A program made the position numbers and the translations under genes. The notes under the pieces are model-generated. The model ran no database searches. It worked only from the letters and a program-made list of their open reading frames with translations, and was not told where the DNA came from. 64,000 nucleotides of DNA from an uncultured delta proteobacterium (GTDB taxonomy: Bacteria; Myxococcota; Myxococcia; Myxococcales; 40CM-4-68-19): positions 186,001 to 250,000 of the forward strand of contig CAIWCD010000014.1 in the NCBI GenBank assembly GCA_903911145.1, written 5' to 3'. This document shows positions 25,937 to 33,939 of this stretch, piece by piece (the stretch's first letter is position 1; each line of letters opens with the position of its first letter).

Positions 25937-26158
25937 TCAGCTCTCCTCAGCAGGGGCAGATTCGACGATTTCGGGCCCGTGCAGGATCCTCCTGCGGAAC
26001 GACACGACGCGTGCGACCACGGCCTCAACGGGCTCGTGGACCATCAAACGCGCTCCGGTCGTGAGCGTCAACACCGTGTCCGGCGTGCGCTCGAGGAAGA
26101 GGATGTGGTCGGCGTTCACCACGAACTGCTCGCCGCCGAGTCTGGTGAGGAGGATCAT
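25937..26158 (-). CDS. flbD: FlbD/SwrD-type small flagellar protein
   Basis: A 73-residue protein of the FlbD (SwrD) family: it starts MILLTRLGGEQFVVNADHIL and continues FLERTPDTVLTLTTGARLMV, the family's I.lt.l.g....lN...Ie.ie..pDT.i.l..G....v. In Bacillus the homologue raises motor power. It is not the caulobacter response regulator of the same name. Position between flgE and motA is the standard one. A stable hairpin separates it from flgE. Confidence 0.92.
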   Translation of the reverse strand: MILLTRLGGEQFVVNADHILFLERTPDTVLTLTTGARLMVHEPVEAVVARVVSFRRRILHGPEIVESAPAEES

Positions 26159-26205
26159 CGTGCTCTCCGCCCGCCAGAGTGAGAGGGCTTTCTCCTTCTC
26201 TCTTC

Positions 26206-26241
26206 GGTGCGCCAGCGCCTTTGGATAAGCGCTGGCGCACC
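26206..26241 (-). terminator. Hairpin between flgE and flbD
   Basis: Perfect 13-bp arms (GGTGCGCCAGCGC at 26206-26218, complement at 26229-26241) with a 10-base loop lie 11 bases after the flgE stop. No T tract follows on either strand, so it may be a partial terminator or an RNA-stabilising 3' end that sets hook-gene expression above that of flbD-motAB and later genes. Confidence 0.6.
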
Positions 26242-26252
26242 AGAAGGTCAGA

Positions 26253-27599
26253 CTATCGCTTCATCTGAATCAGGTCATTGAGCATCTGATCGGCCGTGGT
26301 GACGGTCTTCGAGTTGGCCTCGAAGTCGCGCTGCGCGGCGATCATGTTGACGAACTGGTTCGTGATGTCGACGTTGCTCTGCTCGAGCGCGCCCGCCGCG
26401 ATGGTGCCTCGGCCCGCGTCGCCCGCCTTGCCGACGAGAGCGTCGCCCGAGCCACCGGCCGCCTGGTTTGCGCCGCCGACGGCATCGTTCGGCGTCGCCG
26501 CGTAGAGGTTGGCGCCGAGGCGCTTGAGCTGATCCGGCGCGGCGAACTCGGCGATGGCGACCTGGCCGACCGCCTGATTCACGCCGTTGGAGAACGTGCC
26601 CGTGATGGTCCCGTCGGCGCCGACCGCGACGCTGGTGAGCGTGCCGGCCTGGTGCCCGTCCGCGCTCGCGTAGTTGATGCTCGAGCTCGTCCCGGCCGTG
26701 CCCGTGGTCGCCGTGACGGAGGAGGTCAGGCCGTCGGTTCCGCTTCCTCCTGCCGTGCTCGTCGGAGTGCCGAAGTTGAGCTTCAACGTCTGGGCTGCCG
26801 CATTGGTCGGCGTGAAGTTGCTCGTCTCCGTCGGGTCAGCGCTGAGCTTGCCGGTGTTGTCGAATGTCATCGAGCCGCTCGCGATCGACACTGGCGTTCC
26901 TGCCTGACCGCCGTTGCCGCCGGCGTCCGTCAGCACGTTGTAGTTCCAGGCGCCGGTCCCCGTCCGGTTGAAGTAGACGGTGGCGGCGTGCGCGGCTCCT
27001 GTCGAGTCGTAGATGGTGACCGCCTGGCTCACGTTGCTTGTCGCTGCAGCGGTGGCGCTGCTCGTGATGTCGGGCGTCAGGATCGCCGCGTTCGGATCGA
27101 GCGTGCCCTTCATCTGGATCGTCCCGGTCGGCGTCGCAACCACCGTGGCGTTGCCGACCTGCATATCGCCGACGGTGTTCTGGATGCCGCCGCTCGCATC
27201 CGCCGAGTAGCCCTGCACGCGGTTGCCGCTCTGGGTCACCAGATAGCCGGATTTGTCGATGTTGAACTGCCCATCGCGCGTGTAGAGATCGCCGCCGCCT
27301 CCGCCGGCCTTTCCGGAGACGATGAACATGCCGTTGCCCTGCAGCGCCATGTCCGTCGAGTTGCCGGTCTGGGTCAGAGAACCCTGCGTGATGATCTGCT
27401 GGACGGTCGTCATCTGGACGCCGTCGCCGACCGATCCGCCTCCGAGCAGCGACTGGCTCAGCTGCGATTCGAAATCCGAGCGGCTCATCTTGAAGCCGAC
27501 GGTGTTGGCGTTGGCGATGTTGTCGCCAATCACCGACAGGTCATTGCTGTTTGCTTCGATGCCAGACGTTCCGGAACTCAGTGCGGTCAACAGGCTCAT
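26253..27599 (-). CDS. flgE: Flagellar hook protein FlgE
   Basis: Main subunit of the hook. The 448-residue protein starts MSLLTALSSGTSGIEANSND with the rod/hook signature VIGDNIANANTVGFKMSRSD, a conserved TQTGNSTDMALQGNGMFIV, and ends with the D0 helix DITNQFVNMIAAQRDFEANS. The central part (about 150-350) is Ala/Thr/Gly-rich and variable, as in most FlgE proteins. AGGAGAAA precedes the ATG. It follows flgD after 108 bases that contain the 15-bp repeat. Confidence 0.96.
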   Translation of the reverse strand: MSLLTALSSGTSGIEANSNDLSVIGDNIANANTVGFKMSRSDFESQLSQSLLGGGSVGDGVQMTTVQQIITQGSLTQTGNSTDMALQGNGMFIVSGKAGGGGGDLYTRDGQFNIDKSGYLVTQSGNRVQGYSADASGGIQNTVGDMQVGNATVVATPTGTIQMKGTLDPNAAILTPDITSSATAAATSNVSQAVTIYDSTGAAHAATVYFNRTGTGAWNYNVLTDAGGNGGQAGTPVSIASGSMTFDNTGKLSADPTETSNFTPTNAAAQTLKLNFGTPTSTAGGSGTDGLTSSVTATTGTAGTSSSINYASADGHQAGTLTSVAVGADGTITGTFSNGVNQAVGQVAIAEFAAPDQLKRLGANLYAATPNDAVGGANQAAGGSGDALVGKAGDAGRGTIAAGALEQSNVDITNQFVNMIAAQRDFEANSKTVTTADQMLNDLIQMKR

Positions 27600-27627
27600 A
27601 CGTTTTCTCCTGACGGGGATGGTGAAG

Positions 27628-27663
27628 ATGGTTGGTGTTCCAATGATTGCTGTTCAAAGCATC
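27628..27663. repeat. 15-bp AT-rich repeat, two copies, between flgD and flgE
   Basis: Plus-strand units ATGGTTGGTGTTCCA and ATGATTGCTGTTCAA in tandem, followed by AGCATC. They match the pair inside flgA (10961-10990) and the single unit in mutL (47502-47516, also followed by AGCAT). Here the repeat is in the 108-base gap between two genes. Confidence 0.6.
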
Positions 27664-27707
27664 TGTTCGCGTGCGGTGCTGCCTTGGTGGTGCGCGCGGT
27701 GCGGGAT

Positions 27708-28427
27708 CTAGGGAGTCGAGGCGGTGGAGCCGGACGCGGTGCTGGCCGCGACCGGGGCTTGATCGATTTCGACGACGCTGGAGAGCGGGACGTTCTTGCC
27801 GTTGACGACGAGCTGGGCCGCGCCATTGGCGAACGAGACGCCGGAGACGACGCCGTAGGTGACCGGGTTGGCCGTGACCGCGTTGCCCGCTGCGTCTGCA
27901 GCTGCGAGGCTGACGGTGTAGTTCCCGGGCGGCAGCATTGTGCCGACGCTGTCCTTGCCGTCCCAGCTGGTGCTCCAGTTTCCCGAGGGAGACGGAATGC
28001 TGTCGGTGAGCGTGCGGACGACCTTGCCTGTGGAGTCGGTGATCGTCGCAGTGACCGTCGAGGCCGGGCTCGAGAGCGTGCCGGAGACGGTGGCCGAGGT
28101 CGTGCCGTTGAACGCGACGGTGTTGCCGCTGACCTCCACGCTCTTGCCGACGAGCGAGGCGGTGTTCATCTGGTTGCCCGAGGCCTGCGCCGTCAGCACC
28201 TGGCCGAGCGTGCTGTTCATGTTCGACATCTGCTCGAGGCTGGAGAACTGGGCGAGCTCCGCGACGTACTGCGTGTTGTCGGTCGGGTTGAGCGGATCCT
28301 GGTTCTGCATCTGCGTCATCAGCAGCTTGATGAAATCGTCCTTGCCGAGCGCGGTCCCTCCAGTGGCGGCCGCTGCCGCGCCTGTGGTGCTGCTTCCGCC
28401 CTGGGTCGCTGAGGTGATCGAAGACAT
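27708..28427 (-). CDS. flgD: Hook assembly scaffold FlgD
   Basis: FlgD caps the growing hook. The 239-residue protein has the FlgD signature LGKDDFIKLLMTQMQNQDPL followed by NPTDNTQYVAELAQFSSLEQ. Next comes the Ig-like region with SGNWSTSWDGKDSVGTMLPP and GNYTVSLAAAD (the hallmark W.G....G...p.G.Y). The ATG at 28427 is four bases after AGGAGG; the longer open frame upstream overlaps fliK and is not supported. It follows fliK after 19 bases. Confidence 0.95.
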   Translation of the reverse strand: MSSITSATQGGSSTTGAAAAATGGTALGKDDFIKLLMTQMQNQDPLNPTDNTQYVAELAQFSSLEQMSNMNSTLGQVLTAQASGNQMNTASLVGKSVEVSGNTVAFNGTTSATVSGTLSSPASTVTATITDSTGKVVRTLTDSIPSPSGNWSTSWDGKDSVGTMLPPGNYTVSLAAADAAGNAVTANPVTYGVVSGVSFANGAAQLVVNGKNVPLSSVVEIDQAPVAASTASGSTASTP

Positions 28428-28446
28428 GAAACCTCCTGTTCGCGAC

Positions 28447-30948
28447 TCAGCTCTTGCGAGCCGCGTGCCACGGCGTCGAACGGGAGATCGTGTAGCCAAC
28501 GCCATCGGTGCGGGAGGGGGCGCTCGAGGAGGGCTTCTCGTGCGGCGTGTCGCGGTCGGCCGCTTCCTGCTGCTGCTGGCCTCGCGATCCGTCATGCGAA
28601 CCGCTCTGATTCGTCAAATCGCTGCTCTGATTTTCTGACGCGGTAGAGCCGACAACCTCCACGCGGCCGAGCGAGATCCCCTGGCCGGCGAGAGCGGTGC
28701 GCAGGTCGGAGGAGCGGGCGTCGACGAGCGGCGCGGCGGTGCCGGCGAGCGTGACGTGAGCGACGCCTTCGCGCATGCGCAGATGGAGCGAGAGGTCTCC
28801 AGCTCCATCGAGATCGACGCGGACGTGGGCCGCCTGGGGGAGCACCGAGACGTGTAGCGACGCGTCGTTGCTCGCGTCGCGCGCGAACGGGAGCGCGGCG
28901 GGAGCGGGGGCGGGCGTCGCGCTGGCGATGCTTGCCGGCGAGCTTTCACGAGGGAGTGAGGCAGCAAGCGTCTGCGTCGGTGCGGTCAGGTCATCCTTGC
29001 TGGGTGCGGTCGCGGTCGATTCGTCCGGAGGGCGCGTCGGGGCCGCAGCGGCCTTCTTTGCGGCGGCAACGGCGTGCTCGGCGGCGCGCGCAGGGAGGTC
29101 GGCGCGCGGGTTCGCATCCTTCGGCCCGGCGGTGACGCCGTCGAGCGCAGTCGTCGGAAGAGGGAGGCCCGCTGCGGGACCGCGGCCGGTGCCTGGCGCG
29201 ATCGCGAGGCTGCCCGCGACCTCGGGCCCGGCGGCCGAACGCGACGCAACCGGACTCTTCGTCGCTGCCCCAGCTTCTGCGCGACCAGCTCTGGGCTCGT
29301 GTGGCGTCGGTGCGCTGTTCGCGGCTGCATTCGCCTGCGCAGCCAGCTGTTGCGCCGCGTTCGTCGGGTCGGCGGCGGCAGGGGCCGGCTGCGCGTGGGT
29401 TGCCGGTGCCGGCGTCGACTGGGCATACGCCGCGCTCACTCGCGCAGCGGAAGGTCTCGTCGCGCCCAGCGGCGCATCCCGGGACGGAGTCGCCGGTGGC
29501 AGCGAGGGCGATTGCTCAGCGGTTGCAAGGTCGTCCATCGGGCCGGTCGCGGGCCGAGAGGCCTCCGCCTTCATCGGATCGGGTTGCGACGAAGTCGCAG
29601 AGGTTTCGTTCGAGTGCGCTGCGCTCGCCCGCTCTGGGAGCGGACGAGATGCGATCGTCTGTGTGTCGCTTCGCGCCCTGGTGGCGGACGCCCCTCCGGG
29701 CTGAACCGCGGCTGCTCGCGCGAGTTGTGGTCCGGCAAGAGGGCCTGCTGCGAGCGGACTCGCGGCGATCGGCGAAGAGTCGGCGTGCGCTCCCTCCGTG
29801 CTCTGCGTGCCTGCGCAGAGAGTTGCGCGGCTCTGCGTGGTGCTCTTCTGCGGTGCGCTCGCCTGCGCTGGAGGCTGGCGCGCGGCGATCGGCGAGGAGT
29901 CGACGTGCGCTCCCTTCGCGCTCTGCGTGTCCGGAGAGAGAGTTGTGCGGCTCTGCGTGGTGCTCTGCTGCGATGCGCTCGACTGTGCTGGAGGCGGGCG
30001 CGCGGCGATCGGCGAAGAGTCGATGTGCGCACCCTTGGTGCTCTGCGTGTCTGCGGAGAGCGTCGTGCGGCGCTGCGTGGTGTCCTGTTGCGATGCGCTC
30101 GACTGCGCTGGAGGCGGGCGCGCGGCGATCGGCGAGGAGTCGGCGTGCGCGCCCTTCGTGCTCTGCGTGTCCGGAGAGAGAGTTGTGCGGCTCTGCGTGG
30201 TGCTCTGCTGCGATGCGCTCGACTGCGCTGGAGGCTGGCGCGCGGCGATCGGCGAGGAGTCGACGTGCGCTCCCTTCGCGCTCTGCGTGTCCGGAGAGAG
30301 AGTTGTGCGGCTCTGCGTGGTGCTCTGCGTGGTGCTCTGCGTGGTGCTCTGCTGCGGTGCGCTCGCCTGCGCTGGAGGCTGGCGCGCGGCGATCGGCGAG
30401 GAGTCGACGTGCGCGCCCGTGGTGCTCTGCGTGTCTGCGGAGAGCATCGTGCGGCGCTGCGTGGTGTCCTGTTGCGATGCGCTCGACTGCGCTGGAGGCG
30501 GGCGCGCGGCGATCGGCGAAGAGTCGATGTGTGCGTTTGCCGTGCTGTGCGTGTTCGCGGAGAGAGTCGCGCGGGTCTGCGTCGTGCTCTGCTGCGGTGC
30601 GCTCGATGGCCCTTCGCGCGAGAGCAGCTGTCCGGGCTTCGGCTCGGCCTTCTGCTGCGGCTGCGTCGGTGTGCTGGTCGGAGCTGGCGTCGCCTGTTCG
30701 GCGAACTGCGCCGAGAGTGCGGCTTCGAACGACTCCGGTGCGCCTGCCGAGACGTCCGCCAATCGCTGCGGGCCGCGCCCAGCGCGCTCGAGGTCGCTGG
30801 CGCTGAGCGGCGCTGCTGCCCCGTTGGACTGCGCGTGCTGCGCGCTCGATGTCGCGCCTCGACCTGCGAGAGTTCCAGTCGTCGACCGGGCCTCGCCACT
30901 GCTGGCGAGCTCGTGAAGCAGCTCTGCGCCGATCGAGTGCACGCTCAT
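28447..30948 (-). CDS. fliK: Hook-length control protein FliK with internal 40-residue repeats
   Basis: FliK measures hook length and triggers the FlhB switch. At 833 residues it is about twice the usual size. The N-terminal part is low in hydrophobic residues and rich in Ala, Ser, Thr, Gln and Pro, with seven tandem repeats of 40 residues (one enlarged by STTQ triplication) spanning about residues 110-395. The Flg_hook C-terminal domain is recognisable from about residue 690 (AAHVRVDLDGAGDLSLHLRM, REGVAHVTLAG, LRTALAGQGISLGRVEVVG). The start overlaps the previous gene by four bases. The tape-measure role and the length of the repeat block suggest an unusually long hook, which is an inference. 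Confidence 0.88.
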   Translation of the reverse strand: MSVHSIGAELLHELASSGEARSTTGTLAGRGATSSAQHAQSNGAAAPLSASDLERAGRGPQRLADVSAGAPESFEAALSAQFAEQATPAPTSTPTQPQQKAEPKPGQLLSREGPSSAPQQSTTQTRATLSANTHSTANAHIDSSPIAARPPPAQSSASQQDTTQRRTMLSADTQSTTGAHVDSSPIAARQPPAQASAPQQSTTQSTTQSTTQSRTTLSPDTQSAKGAHVDSSPIAARQPPAQSSASQQSTTQSRTTLSPDTQSTKGAHADSSPIAARPPPAQSSASQQDTTQRRTTLSADTQSTKGAHIDSSPIAARPPPAQSSASQQSTTQSRTTLSPDTQSAKGAHVDSSPIAARQPPAQASAPQKSTTQSRATLCAGTQSTEGAHADSSPIAASPLAAGPLAGPQLARAAAVQPGGASATRARSDTQTIASRPLPERASAAHSNETSATSSQPDPMKAEASRPATGPMDDLATAEQSPSLPPATPSRDAPLGATRPSAARVSAAYAQSTPAPATHAQPAPAAADPTNAAQQLAAQANAAANSAPTPHEPRAGRAEAGAATKSPVASRSAAGPEVAGSLAIAPGTGRGPAAGLPLPTTALDGVTAGPKDANPRADLPARAAEHAVAAAKKAAAAPTRPPDESTATAPSKDDLTAPTQTLAASLPRESSPASIASATPAPAPAALPFARDASNDASLHVSVLPQAAHVRVDLDGAGDLSLHLRMREGVAHVTLAGTAAPLVDARSSDLRTALAGQGISLGRVEVVGSTASENQSSDLTNQSGSHDGSRGQQQQEAADRDTPHEKPSSSAPSRTDGVGYTISRSTPWHAARKS
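29761..30624 (-). repeat. Seven tandem 120-bp repeats within fliK
   Basis: Plus-strand units each begin CGCGGCGATCGGCGA at 29761, 29881, 30001, 30121, 30241, 30385 and 30505. Six intervals are 120 bp, apart from one of 144 bp caused by two extra copies of a 12-bp word (encoding STTQ) near 30314-30352. Encoded units look like SSASQQSTTQSRTTLSPDTQ then SAKGAHVDSSPIAARQPPAQ. The inner copies are nearly identical, the outer ones diverged, as expected for recent unequal exchange. Confidence 0.93.
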
Positions 30949-31844
30949 TTTGTCCCCGCTGGCTTGGCCTTCGCCGCCGCCGCGTTCTTGTCCGGAGCCT
31001 TCTCGATCAGCGCCTGCAGCCGGGACGTCTCCTCTCGGAGATCCTTGCGCGCCTGCTCGATGGAGTCGGCGAGGGCCTGCAGCGCAGCGCGCTCCTTGGC
31101 GAGCTCGGCCCGTTCGTCGGCGATGCGCGCGTGTTCTTCCTTGCGGTCGTGGGCTGCGTGCCGGAGTTCGTCGCAGAGTGCCGAGGGCGCGACCGCCGGG
31201 GCGTTGGATGCTGCCTGGGCGGGGTCGGCAGACTTCGTCGCTTCGGGCGGCGGCTTGGGCTCTCCTGCGGGGGCTGCCTCCTTTGTCGCTGCTGCCGCTG
31301 GGGCCGCGGCCGGGATCTTCGTCGCCGCGGCCTTGCTCTTCTTGCTTCCCTTGGCCGACTTCTTCGCCGGACTTTTCGCCTCGGCGGGCGCGTCGTCAGA
31401 AGCGGCCTCCGCGCTCTTCTCCTCTGCCGGCGCGGGTTCGGTCGGTGCCGGATTGTGCGGGTCGGGAATCGGCGGGAGCCCGCCGGAGGTCGACTTGGAT
31501 GCCGCTGCCTTCTCCGGTGCAGCCTTCGGTGGAGCGGACTTTTCAGCGGCCGCCTTCGCCGCTGTTGCCTTCTCCGCCGCGGCCTTCTCTGCCGCCGCCT
31601 TCTCTGCAGCGGCCTTCTCTGCTGCCGCCTTGGCCGCAGCGGCCTTCTCGGCAGCGGCCTTCGCCGCTTCCTCTTTCTTCTTCTGCGCGGCCTCCTCCTT
31701 CTTTTTCTCTGCCTCGGCCTTTTCGTTCGACTTGGCCTTCGCCACGATATCGAAGTCGGGCTCGACGTCCTGCGCGCGCGCGAGTGGCGCACCAAGGACC
31801 AGGGTTGCAACGAGGAAGGAGAGCAGTGGGGTCCGCGGCATCAT
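30945..31844 (-). CDS. Secreted Ala/Lys-rich coiled-coil protein in the fliI-fliK gap, MotE/YlxF-like
   Basis: The 299-residue precursor has a signal peptide (PLLSFLVATLVLGAPLARAQ), a long Ala/Lys/Glu-rich helical stretch (about 40-110), a Pro/Ala-rich segment, and a C-terminal coiled coil: CDELRHAAHDRKEEHARIAD, ERAELAKERAALQALADSIE. That coiled coil resembles MotE/YlxF proteins, periplasmic MotC chaperones in alphaproteobacteria, and the place between fliI and fliK is the YlxF place. The MgtE-like domain that normally follows is missing; the protein ends about 15 residues after the coil. It overlaps both neighbours by four bases. It is not FliJ, because it is exported. The name is an inference from position and coil. 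Confidence 0.6.
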   Translation of the reverse strand: MMPRTPLLSFLVATLVLGAPLARAQDVEPDFDIVAKAKSNEKAEAEKKKEEAAQKKKEEAAKAAAEKAAAAKAAAEKAAAEKAAAEKAAAEKATAAKAAAEKSAPPKAAPEKAAASKSTSGGLPPIPDPHNPAPTEPAPAEEKSAEAASDDAPAEAKSPAKKSAKGSKKSKAAATKIPAAAPAAAATKEAAPAGEPKPPPEATKSADPAQAASNAPAVAPSALCDELRHAAHDRKEEHARIADERAELAKERAALQALADSIEQARKDLREETSRLQALIEKAPDKNAAAAKAKPAGTK

Positions 31845-33184
31845 GGGAGCTTCTCCGGCGGCGGCTGCTTGAGCTCGAGAGCGCCGCGCAGCATCGAGAA
31901 CGTGTCGACCAGCGGAATCGGTGCTGGCTCTGGCGACTGCTGGAGGAAGCGGCGCAGATTGGGGAGGATCTTGAGTGCGCGATCGACGCGGGCGTTCGAG
32001 CCGGCCGCGTAGGCACCGACGTCGATGAGGTCTGCCGCTTCGCGATGGGCCGCGAGCAGATCGCGTGCGTCCCGTGCGGCTTCGCGCTGGTGCGCATTGG
32101 TGATGTCGGTGAGCACGCGGCTGACGCTCTGGAGCACGTCGATGGCGGGGAAATGGCCCGACTCGGCGAGCTTTCTCGAGAGGACGATGTGTCCGTCGAG
32201 CGCAGCGCGGACGGCGTCGGCGACGGGATCGGCGAGGTCGTCTCCCTCAGCGAGCACGGTATAGAACGCTGTGATGCTGCCCGGGCCTTCGTCGTTGCCC
32301 GCGCGCTCGACGAGGCGGGGCAGGGCCGCGAAGACCGACGGCGGATAACCCTTGCTCGTCGGCGGTTCGCCCGCGGCGAGACCGACCTCGCGCTGCGCCA
32401 TCGCGACGCGGGAGAGAGAGTCGATGAGCAGCAGCACCTTCTTGCCGCGCGCGCGGAAATGCTCGGCGAGCGAGGTGGCCGCCTGGGCGGCGCGGATGCG
32501 CAGGAGCGGCGGCTCATCTCCGGTCGCGACGACGACGATCGAGCGGGCGAGGCCTGGCCCGAGGTCGCGCTCGACGAACTCACGCACCTCGCGACCGCGC
32601 TCGCCGATCAGTCCCACGATGATGATGTCCGCCGCCGAGTGGCGCGCGAGCATTCCCAGCAGAACGCTCTTGCCGACGCCCGGGCCGGCCATGACCGCGA
32701 CGCGCTGGCCCTCGCCGACGCAGAGGCAGGCGTCGAGCACGCGCACACCCGTGTGCAGCTGCTTGCCGATGCGGCGACGCGACATCGCAGGAGGAGGAAC
32801 CGCGTCGAGGCGAGCGCGCGAGCGCAGGAGGAGCGGCAGGCCGCCGTCCATCGGGCGCATGCGGGCATCGACGACGCGGCCAAGCAGCGCGTCACCGACG
32901 GGAAGTTCCGCGACGCCGCCGCGCTGGATCACCGTGCAGCCTTCGCGGATGCCGCGCAGGTCGCCGAAGGGGAGCAGCAGTGCGTGACCGGCGGTGACGC
33001 CAACGACCTCGGCGAGGAGTCGCTCGTCGCCATCGAGATGGATTTCGCATTGCGCGCCGAGCGCAACTCTCGGCAGCGAGGCCTCGACGACCACGCCAGC
33101 TGCGCGAACGACGCGGCCGCTGACAGGAAGGGGAGAGCTGGCTGCGAGTGCACGACGGACCCGCTCGACTTCGTTCGCGCTCAT
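31841..33184 (-). CDS. fliI: Flagellar export ATPase FliI
   Basis: FliI drives substrate entry into the export gate. The 447-residue protein has the F1-beta-like fold: N-terminal beta barrel, Walker A AGPGVGKS at 166-173, then GLIGERGREVREF, Walker B VLLLIDSLSR, and the family's REVGLAAGEPPTSKGYPPSV. The Walker A starts AGPG rather than the common GGSG. It overlaps fliH upstream and the MotE-like gene downstream by four bases each. Confidence 0.96.
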   Translation of the reverse strand: MSANEVERVRRALAASSPLPVSGRVVRAAGVVVEASLPRVALGAQCEIHLDGDERLLAEVVGVTAGHALLLPFGDLRGIREGCTVIQRGGVAELPVGDALLGRVVDARMRPMDGGLPLLLRSRARLDAVPPPAMSRRRIGKQLHTGVRVLDACLCVGEGQRVAVMAGPGVGKSVLLGMLARHSAADIIIVGLIGERGREVREFVERDLGPGLARSIVVVATGDEPPLLRIRAAQAATSLAEHFRARGKKVLLLIDSLSRVAMAQREVGLAAGEPPTSKGYPPSVFAALPRLVERAGNDEGPGSITAFYTVLAEGDDLADPVADAVRAALDGHIVLSRKLAESGHFPAIDVLQSVSRVLTDITNAHQREAARDARDLLAAHREAADLIDVGAYAAGSNARVDRALKILPNLRRFLQQSPEPAPIPLVDTFSMLRGALELKQPPPEKLP

Positions 33185-33936
33185 GCGGCACCTTCTGCCG
33201 CTTCAACCACCTGGCGGCGTAGCTCGGCGAACCGATTGGCGAGACGTCCATCGATCTGGCCGAGGTCGCTGTCGACCATGCACTCGCCCGGCTCGAGCGC
33301 GTTGTCGGCCGTCAGTTCGATCGTCGCGAGCGAGAGCCCGCCTGTCGCTTCCTGGCCGCGCGGGCCGCGGAGCGCATCGATATCGGAGGGGCAGACACGC
33401 AGCGTGATCCGCCGCGCCGCCGCGAGCTGCATGAGCGATGAACGCACCAGCGCGAAGAGCGGCTCGGGGCTCTGGCGCACCTCAACCTCGACGATGCGGC
33501 GCGCAATCTGGAAGGCCATCTCGAGTGTGTCAGCGCGCGCCTGCTCCGCGAGCTTCTCGCTCTGCATCTTGAGCGAGTCGATGGCTGCAGCGAGCCGCTC
33601 GCGGATCATCTCGACCGGCACGACGGGAGCTGCGACCTCGACAGTCTTCGGTGCTGCATCCGCCTCGTGCGTCGCCGCGGGAGGCGGTGGGGCCGCGTGC
33701 TGCTGCGGTGGTGCGGGAGGGCCGCCGATGAACGTCGGCACCCGTGCGGCGCTGCTGCCTGCCTCGTTCGCATGCATGAGCGACTGCTTGTGCGGCTCCG
33801 TCCTGCTCGCCGGCTCCGACGACAGAGGTCGCAGCTGCGCGGGCGGCTTCTGGGCGCCGAACCGCGCGGCCTCGACCGACTGTGACGCCGGGACCGAAGT
33901 GAGGAACCGCGGCTTGCGTGGAGGAGGCTGTGTCAT
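33181..33936 (-). CDS. fliH: FliI-binding stator FliH
   Basis: FliH regulates FliI and ties it to the C-ring. The 251-residue protein has a long Pro/Ala-rich N-terminus (1-105), a helical dimerisation part (RLAAAIDSLKMQSEKLAEQA), and the C-terminal V-type-ATPase-E-like domain: ALEPGECMVDSDLGQIDGRL, matching the FliH pattern (l..G.....t..G.iD......), ending in LRRQVVEAAEG. It lies three bases after fliG and overlaps fliI by four. Confidence 0.9.
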   Translation of the reverse strand: MTQPPPRKPRFLTSVPASQSVEAARFGAQKPPAQLRPLSSEPASRTEPHKQSLMHANEAGSSAARVPTFIGGPPAPPQQHAAPPPPAATHEADAAPKTVEVAAPVVPVEMIRERLAAAIDSLKMQSEKLAEQARADTLEMAFQIARRIVEVEVRQSPEPLFALVRSSLMQLAAARRITLRVCPSDIDALRGPRGQEATGGLSLATIELTADNALEPGECMVDSDLGQIDGRLANRFAELRRQVVEAAEGAA

Positions 33937-33939
33937 CGG

